A stretch of DNA of 64,000 bases from Prorocentrum cordatum (lineage: Eukaryota > Sar > Dinophyceae > Prorocentrales > Prorocentraceae), in NCBI GenBank assembly GCA_963575745.1, contig CAUYUJ010017973.1:58501-122500 (forward strand), given 5' to 3'. Shown here piece after piece: positions 10,945-21,879 of the stretch. The notes beneath the pieces are model-generated. The model was not told the origin of the DNA. It saw nothing but the letters and a program-made list of their open reading frames with translations, and made no database searches. The position numbers were made by a program, and so were the translations under genes. The first letter of the stretch is position 1. Each line of letters opens with the position of its first letter.

Positions 10945-11065
10945 GCGCCCTACTCCTCCTCCTCCTTCTGCTCCTCCTCCTCCTCCGCCACCTCCTCCTC
11001 TTCCTCGTCCGCGTCCTCGTCCTGATCGTCGTCGTCGTCGTCCTCGTCGTCGTCGTCAGGAGGGT
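10945..11065 (+). repeat. CTC then GTC trinucleotide microsatellites
   Basis: CTC/CTT triplets at about 10,950-11,010 give way to GTC triplets at about 11,020-11,060. The open frames here are repeat artefacts. Confidence 0.9.
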
Positions 11066-11139
11066 CCTTGAGCGCCCCGAGGCCCCTTAATTGTGGGCGC
11101 CTTGAGGCAGCTTCGCCTGAACCCAGGCTTTGGGCACAG

Positions 11140-11770
11140 ATGCCGAATTGTAGCAGGCAGCTGGATTGTCTATGAACGTGTTCAGACACAGCCCCGCCGC
11201 AGGCGCCGATTTGCTATTGTAGAGTCAGCGTGGGCCGAATCGGGGGAATGGCACGAGGGCGCTTTCCCAAAACAATGCGAGCACGCCCGCCGCAGGCGCC
11301 GATTTGCGTGCTCCGACAAATCTAGCGCGGGGGGATCGCTGGTGGGCCACCCGGAACGAATGCAAAAACAGCCCGCCGCAGGCGCCGAATTTTTGGCTTG
11401 TTGAGTGAACGTAGTTTGGGTCGCGGGTGGGTCGCGGGCTCTCCACCTCCACCTGGAAGGAATTCAAAAACAGCCCGACGCAGGCGCCGACAATTTTGAC
11501 TTGTACACTAAACGTGGTTTGGGTCGCGGGTTCTCCACCTGGAACGACTGCAAAAGAAACCCGCCGCATGCGCCGAAGTTTTGGCTCGTTCAGAGAACGC
11601 AGTTTGGGTCGCGGGCTCTCCACCTCCACCTGGAAGTTCCTGGAAGGAATTCAAAAACAGCCCGCCGTAGGCGCCGAAAAAAATGATATGTACAATGAAC
11701 GCGGTTTGGGTCGCAAGTTCTCCACCTGGAGCGAATGCAAAAGAAGCCCGCCGCAAGCGCCGAACATTTC
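11140..11770 (+). repeat. Tandem array of about 90-115 bp units
   Basis: About six units each carry CAGCCCGCCGCAGGCGCCGA or a close variant, then a short variable stretch, GTTTGGGTCGCGGG, a CTCCACCTGGA word and an AATGCAAAA word. Unit length varies because some units carry extra CTCCACCTGGAAG or GGGTCGCGGGT words. No protein is conserved across units. Confidence 0.8.
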
Positions 11771-12095
11771 GGGTGGGTCGCGGGGTGGGTCGCGGGTGGG
11801 TCGCGGGTGGGTCGTGGTGGGTCGCGGATGGGTCGGGGGTGGGTCGCGGGTGGGTCGCGGGGTGGGTCGCGGGAGGGTCGCGGGGTGGGTCGCGGGTGGG
11901 TCGCGGGTGGGTCGCCGGGGCGCGGGGGTGGGCGCGCGGGGGGGTTGGGTCGCGGGTGGGTCGCGGGTGGGTCGCGGGTGGGTCGCGGGTGGGTCGCGGG
12001 TGGGTCGCGGGTGGGTCGCGGGTGGGTCGCGGGTGGGTCGCGGGTGGGTCGCGGGGCGGGTCGCGGGTGGGTCGCGGGGCGGGTCACGGGTGGGA
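11771..12095 (+). repeat. 10-bp minisatellite (GGGTCGCGGG-type)
   Basis: About 30 units of GGGTCGCGGGT with a few GGGTCGCGGGGC variants. It follows directly from the larger tandem array, which contains the same word once or twice per unit. The frames encoding Gly/Trp/Val/Arg repeats are artefacts. Confidence 0.95.
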
Positions 12096-12155
12096 CGACA
12101 ACAACAACAAACAACGAACAACAACAACAACAATAACAACAACAATAACAACAAT
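12096..12155 (+). repeat. AAC trinucleotide microsatellite
   Basis: AAC/AAT triplets run at about 12,098-12,152. They end the 11.1-12.16 kb tandem complex. Confidence 0.9.
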
Positions 12156-12294
12156 AATCCGCATCGCGGAATTCCGCTTCAGCCACGCACCCAGGGACCG
12201 TGAATGACCGTTCGGTTCAGCCCCCTCACTCTGATAAACAAAGCACGATTACATACATACTATATGTTGTAAAGGGAATGACGCTAGAGGAACA
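12156..12294. other. Unassigned short spacer
   Basis: Lower-GC sequence with no recognised feature. Confidence 0.4.
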
Positions 12295-13075
12295 TTATTT
12301 CGTGGGGTTGTCCAACATCATGATGTTCGTGATCCCATTCTGTACTGACCGCCCTGCGACCTCAGGTAGGCTACGCACACGATCAGAATCATGAAACGCC
12401 TGGCTCATGTTCACAATGGTGGAATGACGTGCCATGGTATGCGCTCTCCAAGCGATCCACAGCTGATCGACGCCACTGAGCTCTTGCATCATGCTATCAT
12501 TTTTGTTGTTGTTGTTGTTTGTATTTTCTTTTTTAGTAGTATTTATATATGTTTTACCTAGTACTGCTATCATGCAATCATCGTGCTGGAGGGCTTCACG
12601 TCTATTGGTAGCGCACAATAGACAGGCACGGTCATACATATCCAATCTCCGAGCTTTGACATCATGGCAGATATCCTTCAGCACATACACACTGGCAGGG
12701 GGAAATGCGCGACGGGGACAACAGGTAAGTAGCTGGAGAGAGTCCCTATCGACACCCTTGGCCCGAGGAGGAGGAGGAGGAGGAGGAGGAGGAGGAGGAG
12801 GAGGAGGAGGAGGTTGGAGCGTCTGGGGGGGACGGGTCATCCCAAACCTAGCCTCATCTACGCCTGGGCCGTCTCCGACGAGTACCGCCGAATGGCATGT
12901 CAACAGCCTGAAGGGCCGCGCGCGCGAGGGAAGTGGCATCAGCCACACTATATGGGAAGGAACACCGCTTACTCTCCTGATGGGCGAGTCTGTGGAGCTG
13001 GAAATACATTGCAATGAATTTAAGGGCTTCGGGATTAGGGTGGATAATACCGAAAGCCTCAGGAGGCCCCAAGAA
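12295..13075 (-). pseudogene. Unrecognised coding-like remnant
   Basis: Two minus-strand frames look protein-like rather than repeat-derived. The first (about 13,072-12,854) reads through PPEAFGIIHPNPEALKFIA and SFPYSVADATSLARAALQ. The second (about 12,760-12,295) includes VYVLKDICHDVKARRLDMY, ACLLCATNRREALQHDD and VNMSQAFHDSDRVRSLPEV. They are separated by a 45-bp CCT tract and a frame change, and AAC-rich sequence interrupts the second. I do not recognise the family. It could be a retroposed host mRNA fragment or part of an uncommon retroelement. No start codon, intron border or leader relic was found. Confidence 0.35.
12768..12815 (+). repeat. GGA microsatellite
   Basis: About 15 GGA units lie inside the coding-like remnant. 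Confidence 0.95.
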
Positions 13076-13094
13076 GGCCTCTCAAGAGGCCTCC

Positions 13095-13180
13095 TCTTCC
13101 TCCTCCTCTTCTTCCTCCTCCTCCTCCTCCTTCTCCTCCTTCTCCTCCTCGTCCTCCTCCTCCTCCTCCTCCGTTCCTCT
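13095..13180 (+). repeat. CTC/CTT pyrimidine microsatellite
   Basis: CTC and CTT triplets run for about 80 bp. Confidence 0.95.
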
Positions 13181-15125
13181 CTCCCATGTGTTCCCCTCAA
13201 GGGGTTCCACAACGTCTTCGACATGAGGATGATCTGGAGTGACCTCGAGAAGCGAGAGAGGATGAGGTGGAAGAAGGAGTAAGAGTGGGAGGACATATCA
13301 TGAAGTAACACACAAAGAGAGCCCAACCTCCTTCCAATCCCCACGCCTCCTCCTCCTCGTCCTCCTCTTCCTCCCCGCAGCCCAGCCTTGTCCAAAGCAC
13401 CAGCGCCGACCCACCACGGCGTGGCGCTTGTATCGCGCACGGTGGCGGTACACTGGAACTCCAGCCCGCCGCGCGGGGTTGCCTGGCGGCGAATACCCCC
13501 CCCCCCCTCCCCTCCCGCTTCCCTCGCTCGACAAGCCAAGACACATGAGAAAATGGCACGTGGCCGATGTTGTCACGCCGTGAGGTCTCCGCAAGCCAAG
13601 TTCAACATGTGAAGCTCGACCGCAGGACGGCGATACCGTAGTTCTCCGTGCGCCCGTCTGTTGCTAGCAACATCTCGGTGGCTCGGGTGATGTCTGTGCA
13701 GCAACACTACAGCCTGTGCCCAACCGTATTCCGCGACTTGACTGATTAATCGTTCTGGTCGCAACGAATGCTTGCAAAGGTATCGTATACTCGCAAATCA
13801 CAAACCGATCACGAGAGCGAATGTGCTGCAACCAGTAAAGGAGCCTCAGATCGACTCTGATCGTTTGGGTGCGACCAGCATCTCCCCTTCACGCTGGACT
13901 GAACCAGAGTGTGCTGGATTGAGATTGGCAGAGACTGGTTGAGTTGGAATGAGGGGGGCTGACTTTTGCCGAGCTGGACTAGGACTAGGCATAATGCTGG
14001 GCTAGCACGGTGGCGGGACTTGCCGCGGGCAATTTGATATTCTGATATCGTCACTCCGCCTTCCACTCTCGACTCTCCAACTTGAACTCTTTACTCTCGT
14101 CTCTCTACTATAAACTCTGTGCTCTCTGCGCTCTGCTCTACAATTACTCAAAATGACAACTACCAACCTCTCTCCGGGGCGCCTTTTCTCCAGCACTGGT
14201 CGGTTCCCTCGGGAGGCCCGCGTGTGGTGCCATTAGCATTTGGTGATCATCAGTCTCTTGGGGGGGCCCGCACATGTGTTGGTGAGTGGAGACTGCGAGG
14301 AAGAGTGACACAGCAAGAACGGGTGAGTGCAGGTCGAAATGAGAGCGAGGAGAGTAAGGGAGGAAGAAAGGAGGCGGAGACGTGTCTCGAAATGCGGAAC
14401 AGCTCACCGAACGCCCCCCGCATGCGACGTCACATTTCCTGTCGTGACGTGCCTGCCCCCTCACCCCCTCGCGGGCTCTCAACCCCTTCGCCCGGGCTGC
14501 CTTTTCCTCCCAAATCCTTGTTCGACAGCCCCGTGGTACGAGACGGGTCTCCAGAGGCCCGAGCTGTGAAAACTTCCGTCGGCGGCGAGGCAAAATGGCT
14601 GCACCAGCGATAGAGCTAAACGGGGACACCGAAAAGCGAATTGGCCAGCATGCAGGAGGAGGAAGAGGATGGACAGGGAAGCCGCGGAGTGGGGAAAGAG
14701 ACGGTGCCACCCAAAGGCGGAAGACTTCAGCCGCGAACTGTGTAAACACCAGACGCCGCTTTTTTGTCTGAGGCGCCACAGTCTGATGGTGAGGGCCACG
14801 CACCACGGGCCACGGGAGCAACACTCGTCGGGCCACGACTGGCACTATGGCCACGGGCCGGGGAAGGCCAGAAACAGAGATCGGCAGGCTGCGAGTCGAC
14901 CCGGGGGCCACGAGCTGGAGAGTGCAGGCCACCACGGTTACTGCTGCTGCTTCTCTAGCTTCACCAAGAATTCGTCGCAGTGGCGTACTTGCAGCGACAA
15001 AGGTAAGGTGATCAGTCGTAGTCCTGGGACGAGTCGTGTCATATGTAGCGGTGGCAGTCGCAGTATGCAACATGTCAATTGCTACTGTTGCTGTTCATGA
15101 TTTGCCACCGCTGCATCAAGTGGGA
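13181..15125. other. Unassigned sequence
   Basis: No recognisable gene. A short C run lies near 13,500. TCTCTACT/CTCTGCGCTC-like words occur at about 14,060-14,145. Several GC-rich frames of 80-300 residues overlap on both strands without any motif I can name. Confidence 0.45.
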
Positions 15126-15129
15126 CACA

Positions 15130-15850
15130 AACGAATATGCGAATCCCAAATTGGCGCACCAACTCCTCACATTGCCATGATGGGCCCTTCAGCGCAACTC
15201 GCAGTTCGAGGACCCCCTTCTGGTCATCCCATATTTCTCGAACTGTCAATCAGAACATCGCCTTGGGCTTCGTTCCCCTGGACCTCCTCTGCGATATCCT
15301 GCGGCTTCCAGCATGCCGGGGTCATCGGCAAGGTCCCCGCGGCCCCGACGGCTCTCTGAGGAGTGGCATTCTGCCCCTCCGCAGAGCGTCCGACACGCCT
15401 CCCTCCAACTGCACCCGAATGCTGCGCGCAGGCGCCTCCGCGAGCGTGGCGGTGCACGGATCCAGAAACGCGGCAACCTCGGCGGCTGTCCGACCCGGGC
15501 CGCCGGGACCCGGCCGCGGCGCCCAGGCCGCCGCCGCGCGAGTCGATCACGGGGGCGAGCGAGAAGGCCACCGGCGAGGGCCGACCCTCCGGCCGAGGCC
15601 AGCTCGAGCGGCAGAGTCGAGCCGATCGCCCGGCCGGGCTGCGCCAGCCGCACCCGCACCCCCACCGTCTCGAGAACCTCGGCTCGGATCTTTTTCTCGA
15701 ATCTCGGCCTCTGGGGGCCCTCGCCAGGCTCGGGAGCGGCCAAGAGGGGGGCGTCCAAGAGGGGGGGGGCGCAAACCATGGCCAGCGGCATGTGCGCGGC
15801 CCAAGGGGGGGCTGGGGACGTATTGAAATCAGAAGAAGCGCCATGAAATC
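15130..15850 (-). other. Coding-like stretch, unrecognised
   Basis: Minus-strand frames read, in pieces, TVREIWDDQKGVLELRVAL (about 15,250-15,195), SCWKPQ/DIAEEVQ and, further upstream, EVLETVGVRVRLAQPGRAIG (about 15,700-15,640). These look like protein but change frame several times and match nothing I can name. The plus strand is equally open because of high GC. Treat this as a possible relic only. Confidence 0.25.
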
Positions 15851-15970
15851 TGGGAGACATCATGGCCAAACGCCATGCTATCCCTCCCCCTCCCCCTGGT
15901 CATCCCCCCACCTCTTTGCCGCCCCCGAGAATCTCGGCCTCTGGGGGCCCTCGCCAGGCCCGGGGGCCGT
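15690..15970 (+). repeat. Duplicated R2 word
   Basis: AATCTCGGCCTCTGGGGGCC followed by CTCGCCAGGC occurs at about 15,701 and again at about 15,930. The same kind of word ends copies of repeat R2 at 50.2 and 51.3 kb in inverted form. Confidence 0.6.
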
Positions 15971-16249
15971 CCGCAAAACGCCTCAGGGTGCGTGGCCGCG
16001 CGGACGGCGGCCACCGCGGCCGGCGGCCGGGCCCGCGGGTAGGGAGGCCGAGGCGGCGGCGCACGGCCCCGTCGGAGCGCGAGCGGCGCGCCAGGGCTCC
16101 TCGTGGAGGCTCGTCTCGCGGAGCGTGAGGGAGAACGCGAGCCTCTCGGGCGCGGGGGCTGCCGCCCCTCGTGGCGGTCCCAGCGGGCGATGGCGCCGTG
16201 GCCGTGCTCTCCCGAGGCCTCGTCCCGTCTCGTCCTTGCTCGTCCCTGC

Positions 16250-16315
16250 TCTCCTCCTCCTCCTCCTCCTCCTCCTCCTCCTCCTCCTCCTCCTCCTCCC
16301 CCTCCTCCATACTGA
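16250..16315 (+). repeat. CTC microsatellite
   Basis: About 20 CTC units. Confidence 0.95.
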
Positions 16316-16589
16316 GAGGAGAGGAAGCCGAAGGTGGCGGGGATTGGCTGTGGGGTGGGGGAACCTCGGCCTGGAGTCGGCGATGTCGACATCGCCGATG
16401 CATCCCCGTTAGACCTCCCAACCCTCAGAGAGAGAGAGAGACAGCAGGGTCCTGAGGAGGGTGGGGTACCCATCGTCCCGATCGGCGATGAGAGGGCGAT
16501 AAAGGCCTGATGCTTTTTCCTGAGCGACACTCACATTCGGCGCCACAAGCGCACCAACCGTGGAGGTCTGCGGAGGTCTCCACCGAGCT

Positions 16590-16700
16590 CTGGATAGGAA
16601 GGGGGATGATGATGTTCATGATGATGAGGATGATGATTGTGATGCTGATGGTGATGATGGTGAGGAGGAGGAGGAGGAGGAAGATGAGGAGGAGGAGGCT
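16590..16700 (+). repeat. GAT then GAG trinucleotide tract
   Basis: GATGATG-type units pass into GAG/GGA units and lead into an isolated R1 head. Confidence 0.9.
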
Positions 16701-16805
16701 GACCCATGTAAACCCAAGACGCCTCAACGATGTTGCAAGAAACCCTCCCTCTTCGTAGGTCCCTACAAGCACAAATGCCACCAGCCCTTTAGGGCGCGAG
16801 TGGTT
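16701..16805 (+). repeat. Isolated R1 head fragment
   Basis: GTAAACCCAAGACGCCTCAA and GATGTTGCAAGAAACCCTCC match the head of composite repeat R1 (copy A at about 1,318 and the inverted heads near 49.4, 52.95 and 53.04 kb). No 80-bp units follow. Confidence 0.7.
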
Positions 16806-16839
16806 TAGGACGTGTGCTCTTCCAACTTCCATTCCTCCT

Positions 16840-17015
16840 TGGGGGAGGGGGTACCCCTCCCCCTTCCCCCCCAAGGAGGCTCCAAAATGTCCCCAACATG
16901 CCCCCAGGAGGCTCCCAAGAGACATCAGGAGGCTCCCCCGAGGCACCCATACGCCCCTGGGGCCGCCAAGAGGCCGACGCCCCGACAGGCCTACAAGAAA
17001 CTTTAGAAAGACATC
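16840..17015 (+). repeat. GGAGGCTCC/CCAAGAGG-rich degenerate repeat
   Basis: Irregular 12-24 bp repeats built from GAGGCTCC, CCCAAGAG and GGCCGCC. The same style fills 60.95-61.5 kb. Confidence 0.6.
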
Positions 17016-17079
17016 CGAAAAGAGTCCGAGAAGCATCCAAGAGGCCTCGGGACTTCCTGTTCGCCCTCCTCCTCTTCCC

Positions 17080-17200
17080 CTTCCTCATCCGCCTAGTCCT
17101 TCTCCTCCCTCCTCCCTTCTCCCTCGTCCCTTCTCCACCTTCCCCTCATCTTCCTCCTCCTCCTCCTCCTCGTCCTCCTCCTGCCGCGTGGCCAAAATGG
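17080..17200 (+). repeat. Pyrimidine-rich CTC/CTT tract
   Basis: About 120 bp of mostly pyrimidine, flanking the 3' end of E3. Confidence 0.85.
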
Positions 17201-17299
17201 GGGCGCGCCTGGTCTGGGCCCACGCAGCACGACCAGTTTACCGCCGCAGCTGATGGCGGAGGGTCGGAAGGCCTGCTCCTCCGTTAGAGTGAGGGGTCG

Positions 17300-18230
17300 T
17301 TAAAAACGCTGGGATTTGGCACACACTTCATTAAAGAGGACATATCGGCAAGCAAGTATCAGCATCGAGAGCTTCGAAGGAGCGAGAACGCCAAGCCGAT
17401 TCAACGGACACGGGGCCATGGGACCAACAACGGCGTCGAGGAGGGCACCGGAAATCACGCATTGCCAGTCCTGCTCGATACTGTCGGAACCTAACATGCA
17501 ACCTGTGCATCGCAGCATGCAGCAAGCATCAGAGCTCTGCTGAAATCTGCGCTGCGCCAAACAATTGTTTGATCGAGTCCGCATGGCAGCCGAGGCGAGG
17601 TAGGTAGGGCTGGAAACAAGGGCGAGGCGCACCGCCTCCCTGTCAATGGTAAGGCTACGCTCGCGCTCCTCAGGGGGCCAAACAAACAGACGGGCCCTAA
17701 AGAGAGTGGGCGGGAGCTCAGGATAGAAAATTGGCGGCAGCAGAGTGTTGACATACAGCTTCTGGTTTCCAGAAGGAGGGTGCATCATTTTCGCGCCGCC
17801 ACCCTACGATTAGGAGATGTTGTCGAGCAGCTCGGAAGAGAAGGACCACGCTGGCACGCCGCTTGTAATTCGTGGGCGCAGTGCGCGCACGAGCAGAGAG
17901 GGAGACCACTTCCAACGAATCTTCGGTTCTCCCCATTCCCCAAATTGGACCACATCGCTCTAGCAAGTCCACACTGTGGCATGTGAAAGACGCTCGAGAG
18001 CACCGCGGCTTCGAAGTGGGGCAAGTCTTTAAAGGGGGCGGTAGAACTTGTGCCACGTAGCTCAAGGCCGAAGCCGCTCGACAGGGATAAACATTAGAAA
18101 AAACCGTGCTGACAGCTCTGGCCCCTGCGGACTCGAAACTGTGCCCTTGAGCCAATTTGCAGGCAACGGTATTTGGCGATGCTAAAACTCTTGAAGCCCG
18201 CCCTGGAGGGAAGCAGAGAAGCAATGCGCT
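17300..18230 (-). pseudogene. E3 post-RT region and C-terminal Cys motif
   Basis: NTVACKLAQGHSFESAGARA followed by ALSYVAQVLPPP matches the region after RT in dinoflagellate LINEs, where a 'LSYVAQ...PP' phrase is recurrent. After a frame change, CCMLRCTGCMLGSDSIEQDW (about 17,540-17,480) matches the final Cys/His motif (Cys cluster, GSDSIEH-type). The His is replaced by Gln in this copy. The expected function is nucleic-acid binding during target-primed reverse transcription. Confidence 0.6.
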
Positions 18231-18364
18231 GTTTGTGCACTTTGACTAAGAGCTTCTGGACACAGTCCAGCAATCACCGGGGCATTGCATTTGCATGTGT
18301 TGAGCACAAGTGAGGCAAACTTTTCAGCCGCGTTAAAATACAGAAGAGCTGCGCCTACTGGAGC

Positions 18365-19060
18365 TTCAACATAGCCGCGCCGACGTCGTCGGCGCAGAGG
18401 CGGACAATGCCGCGGGCCTTGCAAGCTATAGTCGGAGTCGCAGACAAAAAGGATCCATGCACACTGCGTATATCGTTCCAGAAATTGGACAGCCCTGGAT
18501 AATGCCTGAGGGGATCGGAAACAAGAAGGTGAGAACGCCCCCAAATTCAGAGAGACATCACGTCCCATATTAGCGCATCATCACAAATCGACCCGATCAT
18601 CAGGAAAACGAATGATCTGGATCATGAAGCGCATCCTTTTGTGAGAGACCGAAGGAAAACGCACGCGCGCGACATCGGGGGCGATTAGAGCAAGCAAGTC
18701 AAGCGCATCACTCGGAAGCATCGAGTATGCGCGGGAGTGGGCGTCCAGTTCGATGGAACTTGTTCCAAAGTGGCGTCCCTGGGTGAAACCTCGTTGCAAT
18801 TCGTCGGCCACCGGTGCCCACTCCCGAGAGAAGGGGGCCATGCAATTGGTGGTGGTGATTTTGGCTGTCGGTGTTCTTGAAGCCCTTTGGTTTAAGCTGG
18901 TTGCGCTCTCATGCGTTCCCCTCCCTCGGAATCGTTCTCCTGCCCCCCCTGCTGGGCTGAAATGCCCAGGGGGTCGATGTATCCAGCAGGGGCCAGCCCG
19001 CCATCCAATAGCCAGAACACTTTCCGCGAGACTCTCAAGGGCCTGGGGGCCCTTTGCCAT
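18365..19060 (-). pseudogene. E3 reverse transcriptase
   Basis: Motifs in order: a finger segment with TAKITTTNCMAPF; LQRGFTQGRHF; a motif A region PDVARVRFPSVSH (expected D-F-A-x-A-FPS); and, in another frame, IVRLCADDVGAAMLKLQ with an intact Asp-Asp pair encoded by GAC GAC at 18,390-18,385. A stop follows that frame within a few codons. Upstream, GWQRAPRPLRVSRKVFWLLD fits the pre-RT region. At least two frameshifts separate these pieces, so no single product is possible as read. Confidence 0.65.
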
Positions 19061-19428
19061 CCCGCGCGCGGAACGCAGTCAGCGCCTGGGGCGCCGTCGG
19101 AAAGGCGACGGATGACAGCGGCCATCAGTTTCTGAGATGGCAATGGGATCTCGCTGAGATCGATGCGGGGCGCGATCTGCTCGTTGCACCCTGGGCAGGC
19201 TACGCCGCCATGGGGTGCCCCATAGGCGCTGGATGCGATATCAGTTGGGGCCGCGAGAACCGCGCCGCTGGCGCCGTCGTCCACGACGCCGCGAATCGAA
19301 AGACGCCTGTCGCAAAACGTGCCCCCGCCCTAGCTCTGAGGTCTCTGGCGACGTCGCTTTCGTTCAGACCCGTCGGGGGTTGCGAGAGGGCCCGGAAAAA
19401 AATCCTCAGCCCCTCAGGAGCTTGCTCT

Positions 19429-20445
19429 TCAAGGCGATCCCTGCATCACTGAAGAAGCAACGGTCTCCCGCGTGCGCCTCGAGACCAAGTCTATTCCCGG
19501 GGCGCGCGCAGCCTGGGGGTGAGCGCGGGCCAGGTGAGAGCCAAGTCCGGAACCTTGCCGCCAGACGGCGCGGCGCATAGGTCCGCGCAACATAATTCTG
19601 CCCCAGAGAGACGATGTGTCCTGAGCGACGGCAGCTCCGCGCAGTGAACAATTGCGGGCAACGCGGGCGGCTTCCTTCACTGGCGATTTGGAGTAGAAAG
19701 GCCAGAGAGGGGAGAGATTGTCCAAGCTGCTGGTCTCAAGGTGAGCTTTTAAAAGCCCGGTAATTTTCAGTCTCGAACGATGTTGACGGTAGCGTGGTCC
19801 GAAATCTGCTGATGGGGCACTACTTCTGTCGGGCACGTGCTCGCAAATGTCTAGCTGCGAGACTGCCCACCAAGGAAGCCAAGTGAAGGCGCGGTCGATG
19901 ATGTTCAGTATCGCCGTGGGCGCGCGCGCGCGTGGGGCCCCGCTGCTTGGGTCTCCGCCAATTGCGGAAAGCAGTGGCGCCGAATGGGTTGCTGCGTGTC
20001 GCGCCGAGCCTGGCATCCTGAGCCTGGGCCCCGGGGCGCGGGCGGGTCGACGAGGGGCCGGCGGGGTGGCGGCGATGTTGGGGTCGCCCAAGACAGCGGC
20101 GAGACGATATTGGGGGTCTTCGGCGGCAGCGAGGTCTTTTATGCCCAGTGTGCTGTGTGATGTGGCGCCTCTTTGCTGCGAGAAGCCCGAACTTGTGTAT
20201 GTTGTAGTGAGCGGCCCAGGGATTTCCATCATCGTGGACCCACGTTGCGCGTGGTGCACGGCCAGGGGCGGTAGTTTCACGAAGCGAATCCGGGGCGCCC
20301 TCTGCGCTGGACGGGTCAGGGGTCATCGGGGGCACTTCGCCCACTGCGCCAAACAAGAAGCTAGCATGGCGCCGATGAAGCTTGTGAGCGAAGTGGACCA
20401 TATTCCGCCCCTCCCCATCAACGCCGTGGGTTTCGTGCACGGCGA
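19429..20445 (-). pseudogene. E3 apurinic-type endonuclease domain
   Basis: VHETHGVDGEGRNM (catalytic Glu in the ETH motif, about 20,440) and, in an overlapping frame, RLAAVLGDPNIAATPP (expected GDFN, about 20,105-20,060) are the two clear motifs. A later segment, AFTWLPWWAVSQLDICEHV, fits the C-terminal half, but the SDH motif is not visible. The Phe-to-Pro change in GDPN and the frame changes mark decay. This domain would nick target DNA. Confidence 0.6.
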
Positions 20446-20609
20446 TGTCCCCGGGAGACGCGGGGGATGAGAGATAAGAGAGCTTCTTAGTACGCGTTGG
20501 ATAACGGTGACGGAAGACAGCAATCGCTTTCTAGCAAGCAACATGGAGAGAGGCACTAGAGGAAATGGACGCATGCCGAGGCCTCGAGAACGTGTCAAAG
20601 AGACAACGC

Positions 20610-21600
20610 ATCAGAGTCCGCTTGCGCCTGGAAGAGCGCCATGATGCGGTTTTCGATCCTTTCCTTCTTGATGTTCTGGTCGGCCAAGTTTGCCGAGCTC
20701 CACTCGATCCTCGACATGCCGCCAGCCTGTGGGGTGTAGCGCAGCAGCCGCTCCCAAGCCAACGGGATCATTCCTCGCTCCCAGTCCGCGAAGGGTCGTC
20801 TTTCGAGGTCTGCGGTCTTGAACTTGCAGCGACTGAGCTTGCAACCCTCTCCCGCAGCGGACTAGCAAGTGGTTCTTGTCAGCAGTGATGAAAGGGTCGG
20901 TCTTGTTGCCCAAAGGTGTGTTCGCCTCGAACTTCCGTCAGCTGCCGTCCTTGCTAAGAAGGGTTCTCAGCGCCTCCTTGACCGTGCGAGCTGCCCACGT
21001 TGCACGGCTGGTGATCTGGGCGAGAAAAGAGGTGGTGATCGCCCACTCGTAGACCTCCAAGCTGGCGTCGGCCAGCCAAGGGCTTTCTCCGCATGGGCCG
21101 CCATGGCGTTGGAGAGGGCCTGGACTTCTCACTGCGCGCTGGCGATCGCTGCAATCACTTTGGCAAGTGTTTCGTCGACTTGTGCTTTGGGAGCGGCAAT
21201 CTGTGCGTCTTGCTGGTGGTGACGGCCACGTTGTGGAGGAGAAGCAGGAACACGAATACCAACAGCGCCATGAGCATCAACGAAGTCCGCCTCTCCCGTC
21301 GGCAAGAAGCCTGGCTCGTCGTCCTCAGGAGCCACGGTCGGGCGACGACGGCCTTCTGGGTCACAGGACGTCCTCTTTAGGATGGATCGCAGCAGCACGA
21401 TCAGACACATCTGCCATTCTGTCGTTCCCGCATCTGAGTGCGGGGCACCATCGGCGACGCTGGTAGCTGACAGAAAGGAAGAAAACAGAAGTAATGTTGC
21501 GTTCGCCAGTGAACGACACACTGGATCGCTCGAAAAAGAGCAGCCCGCTAAGATGGGACCTGTTCCCACTTGACTCGAAATGGCAACGGAAGGCTTGCGT
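20610..21600 (-). pseudogene. E3 ORF1-like degenerate region
   Basis: It lies between the leader relic and the endonuclease, where LINE ORF1 is expected. Minus-strand frames include VDETLAKVIAAIASAQ, EVQALSNAMAAHAEKA-like text and PRKTTLRGLGARNDP. A coiled-coil character is plausible, but the RNA-binding domain cannot be recognised. The assignment is positional. Confidence 0.35.
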
Positions 21601-21623
21601 TAACGCATCAGCCCAACTAGCAC

Positions 21624-21645
21624 CTGAAACCAACATGGCTACGGG
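21624..21645 (-). promoter_or_regulatory. Degenerate spliced-leader (DinoSL) relic, 5' end of E3
   Basis: Read on the minus strand this is 17 of 22 bases identical to DinoSL, with the block CCGTAGCCAT intact. It shares the T-to-G change in CCATTTTGG (giving CCATGTTGG) with the relic at 44,182-44,203. It sits directly at the edge of a CTC-rich tract. On its own this would be weak; its position at the 5' end of a LINE and the shared variant raise the confidence. Confidence 0.55.
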
Positions 21646-21649
21646 CCTC

Positions 21650-21715
21650 CTCTTTCTGCTCCTCCTCCTCCTCCTCCTCTGGGCCTTCCTCCTTCCTCCC
21701 CCTCTTGGGGTTTGA
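21650..21715 (+). repeat. CTC-rich microsatellite
   Basis: CTC triplets with interruptions abut the 5' end of E3. Confidence 0.8.
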
Positions 21716-21879
21716 CGGCTTCCCAGCCTTTGTTAAATTGCGTGCTCTTCTACGTTCCCGATCAAGGCAACTCGCAGGGTATCGATTCTGGATGGGCTTG
21801 TTGGGGTTGCTCGAAGTTTCTTGAATTTCATTGCAAGAAGTGGCTCATTCAAAAACAGCCGTCCGAAAAACTCGAAACC

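Larger units (their letters stand above)
17300..21645 (-). mobile_element. E3: LINE with degenerate spliced-leader 5' end
   Basis: On the minus strand the order is: leader relic (21,645-21,624), degenerate ORF1-like stretch, endonuclease (about 20,440-19,600), RT (about 19,060-18,370), post-RT region and Cys tail (about 18,220-17,300). This is a full-length but mutated apurinic-endonuclease LINE of about 4.3 kb. Frames shift between every domain. It keeps an intact catalytic ADD in RT, so it serves as an internal reference for the altered RTs of E5 and E7. A TC-rich microsatellite adjoins the 5' end. Confidence 0.7.

Noticed and set aside
10863-11090. Leu/Val-rich 'membrane protein'
   Set aside because: CTC and GTC microsatellites read as Leu and Val.
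11427-12203. Gly/Trp/Val/Arg repeat protein
   Set aside because: 10-bp GGGTCGCGGG minisatellite read in three frames, each giving the same kind of text.
14590-14612. Possible spliced-leader relic near CAAAATGGCT
   Set aside because: Only the central word matches; both ends differ and no LINE or coding start follows on the minus strand.
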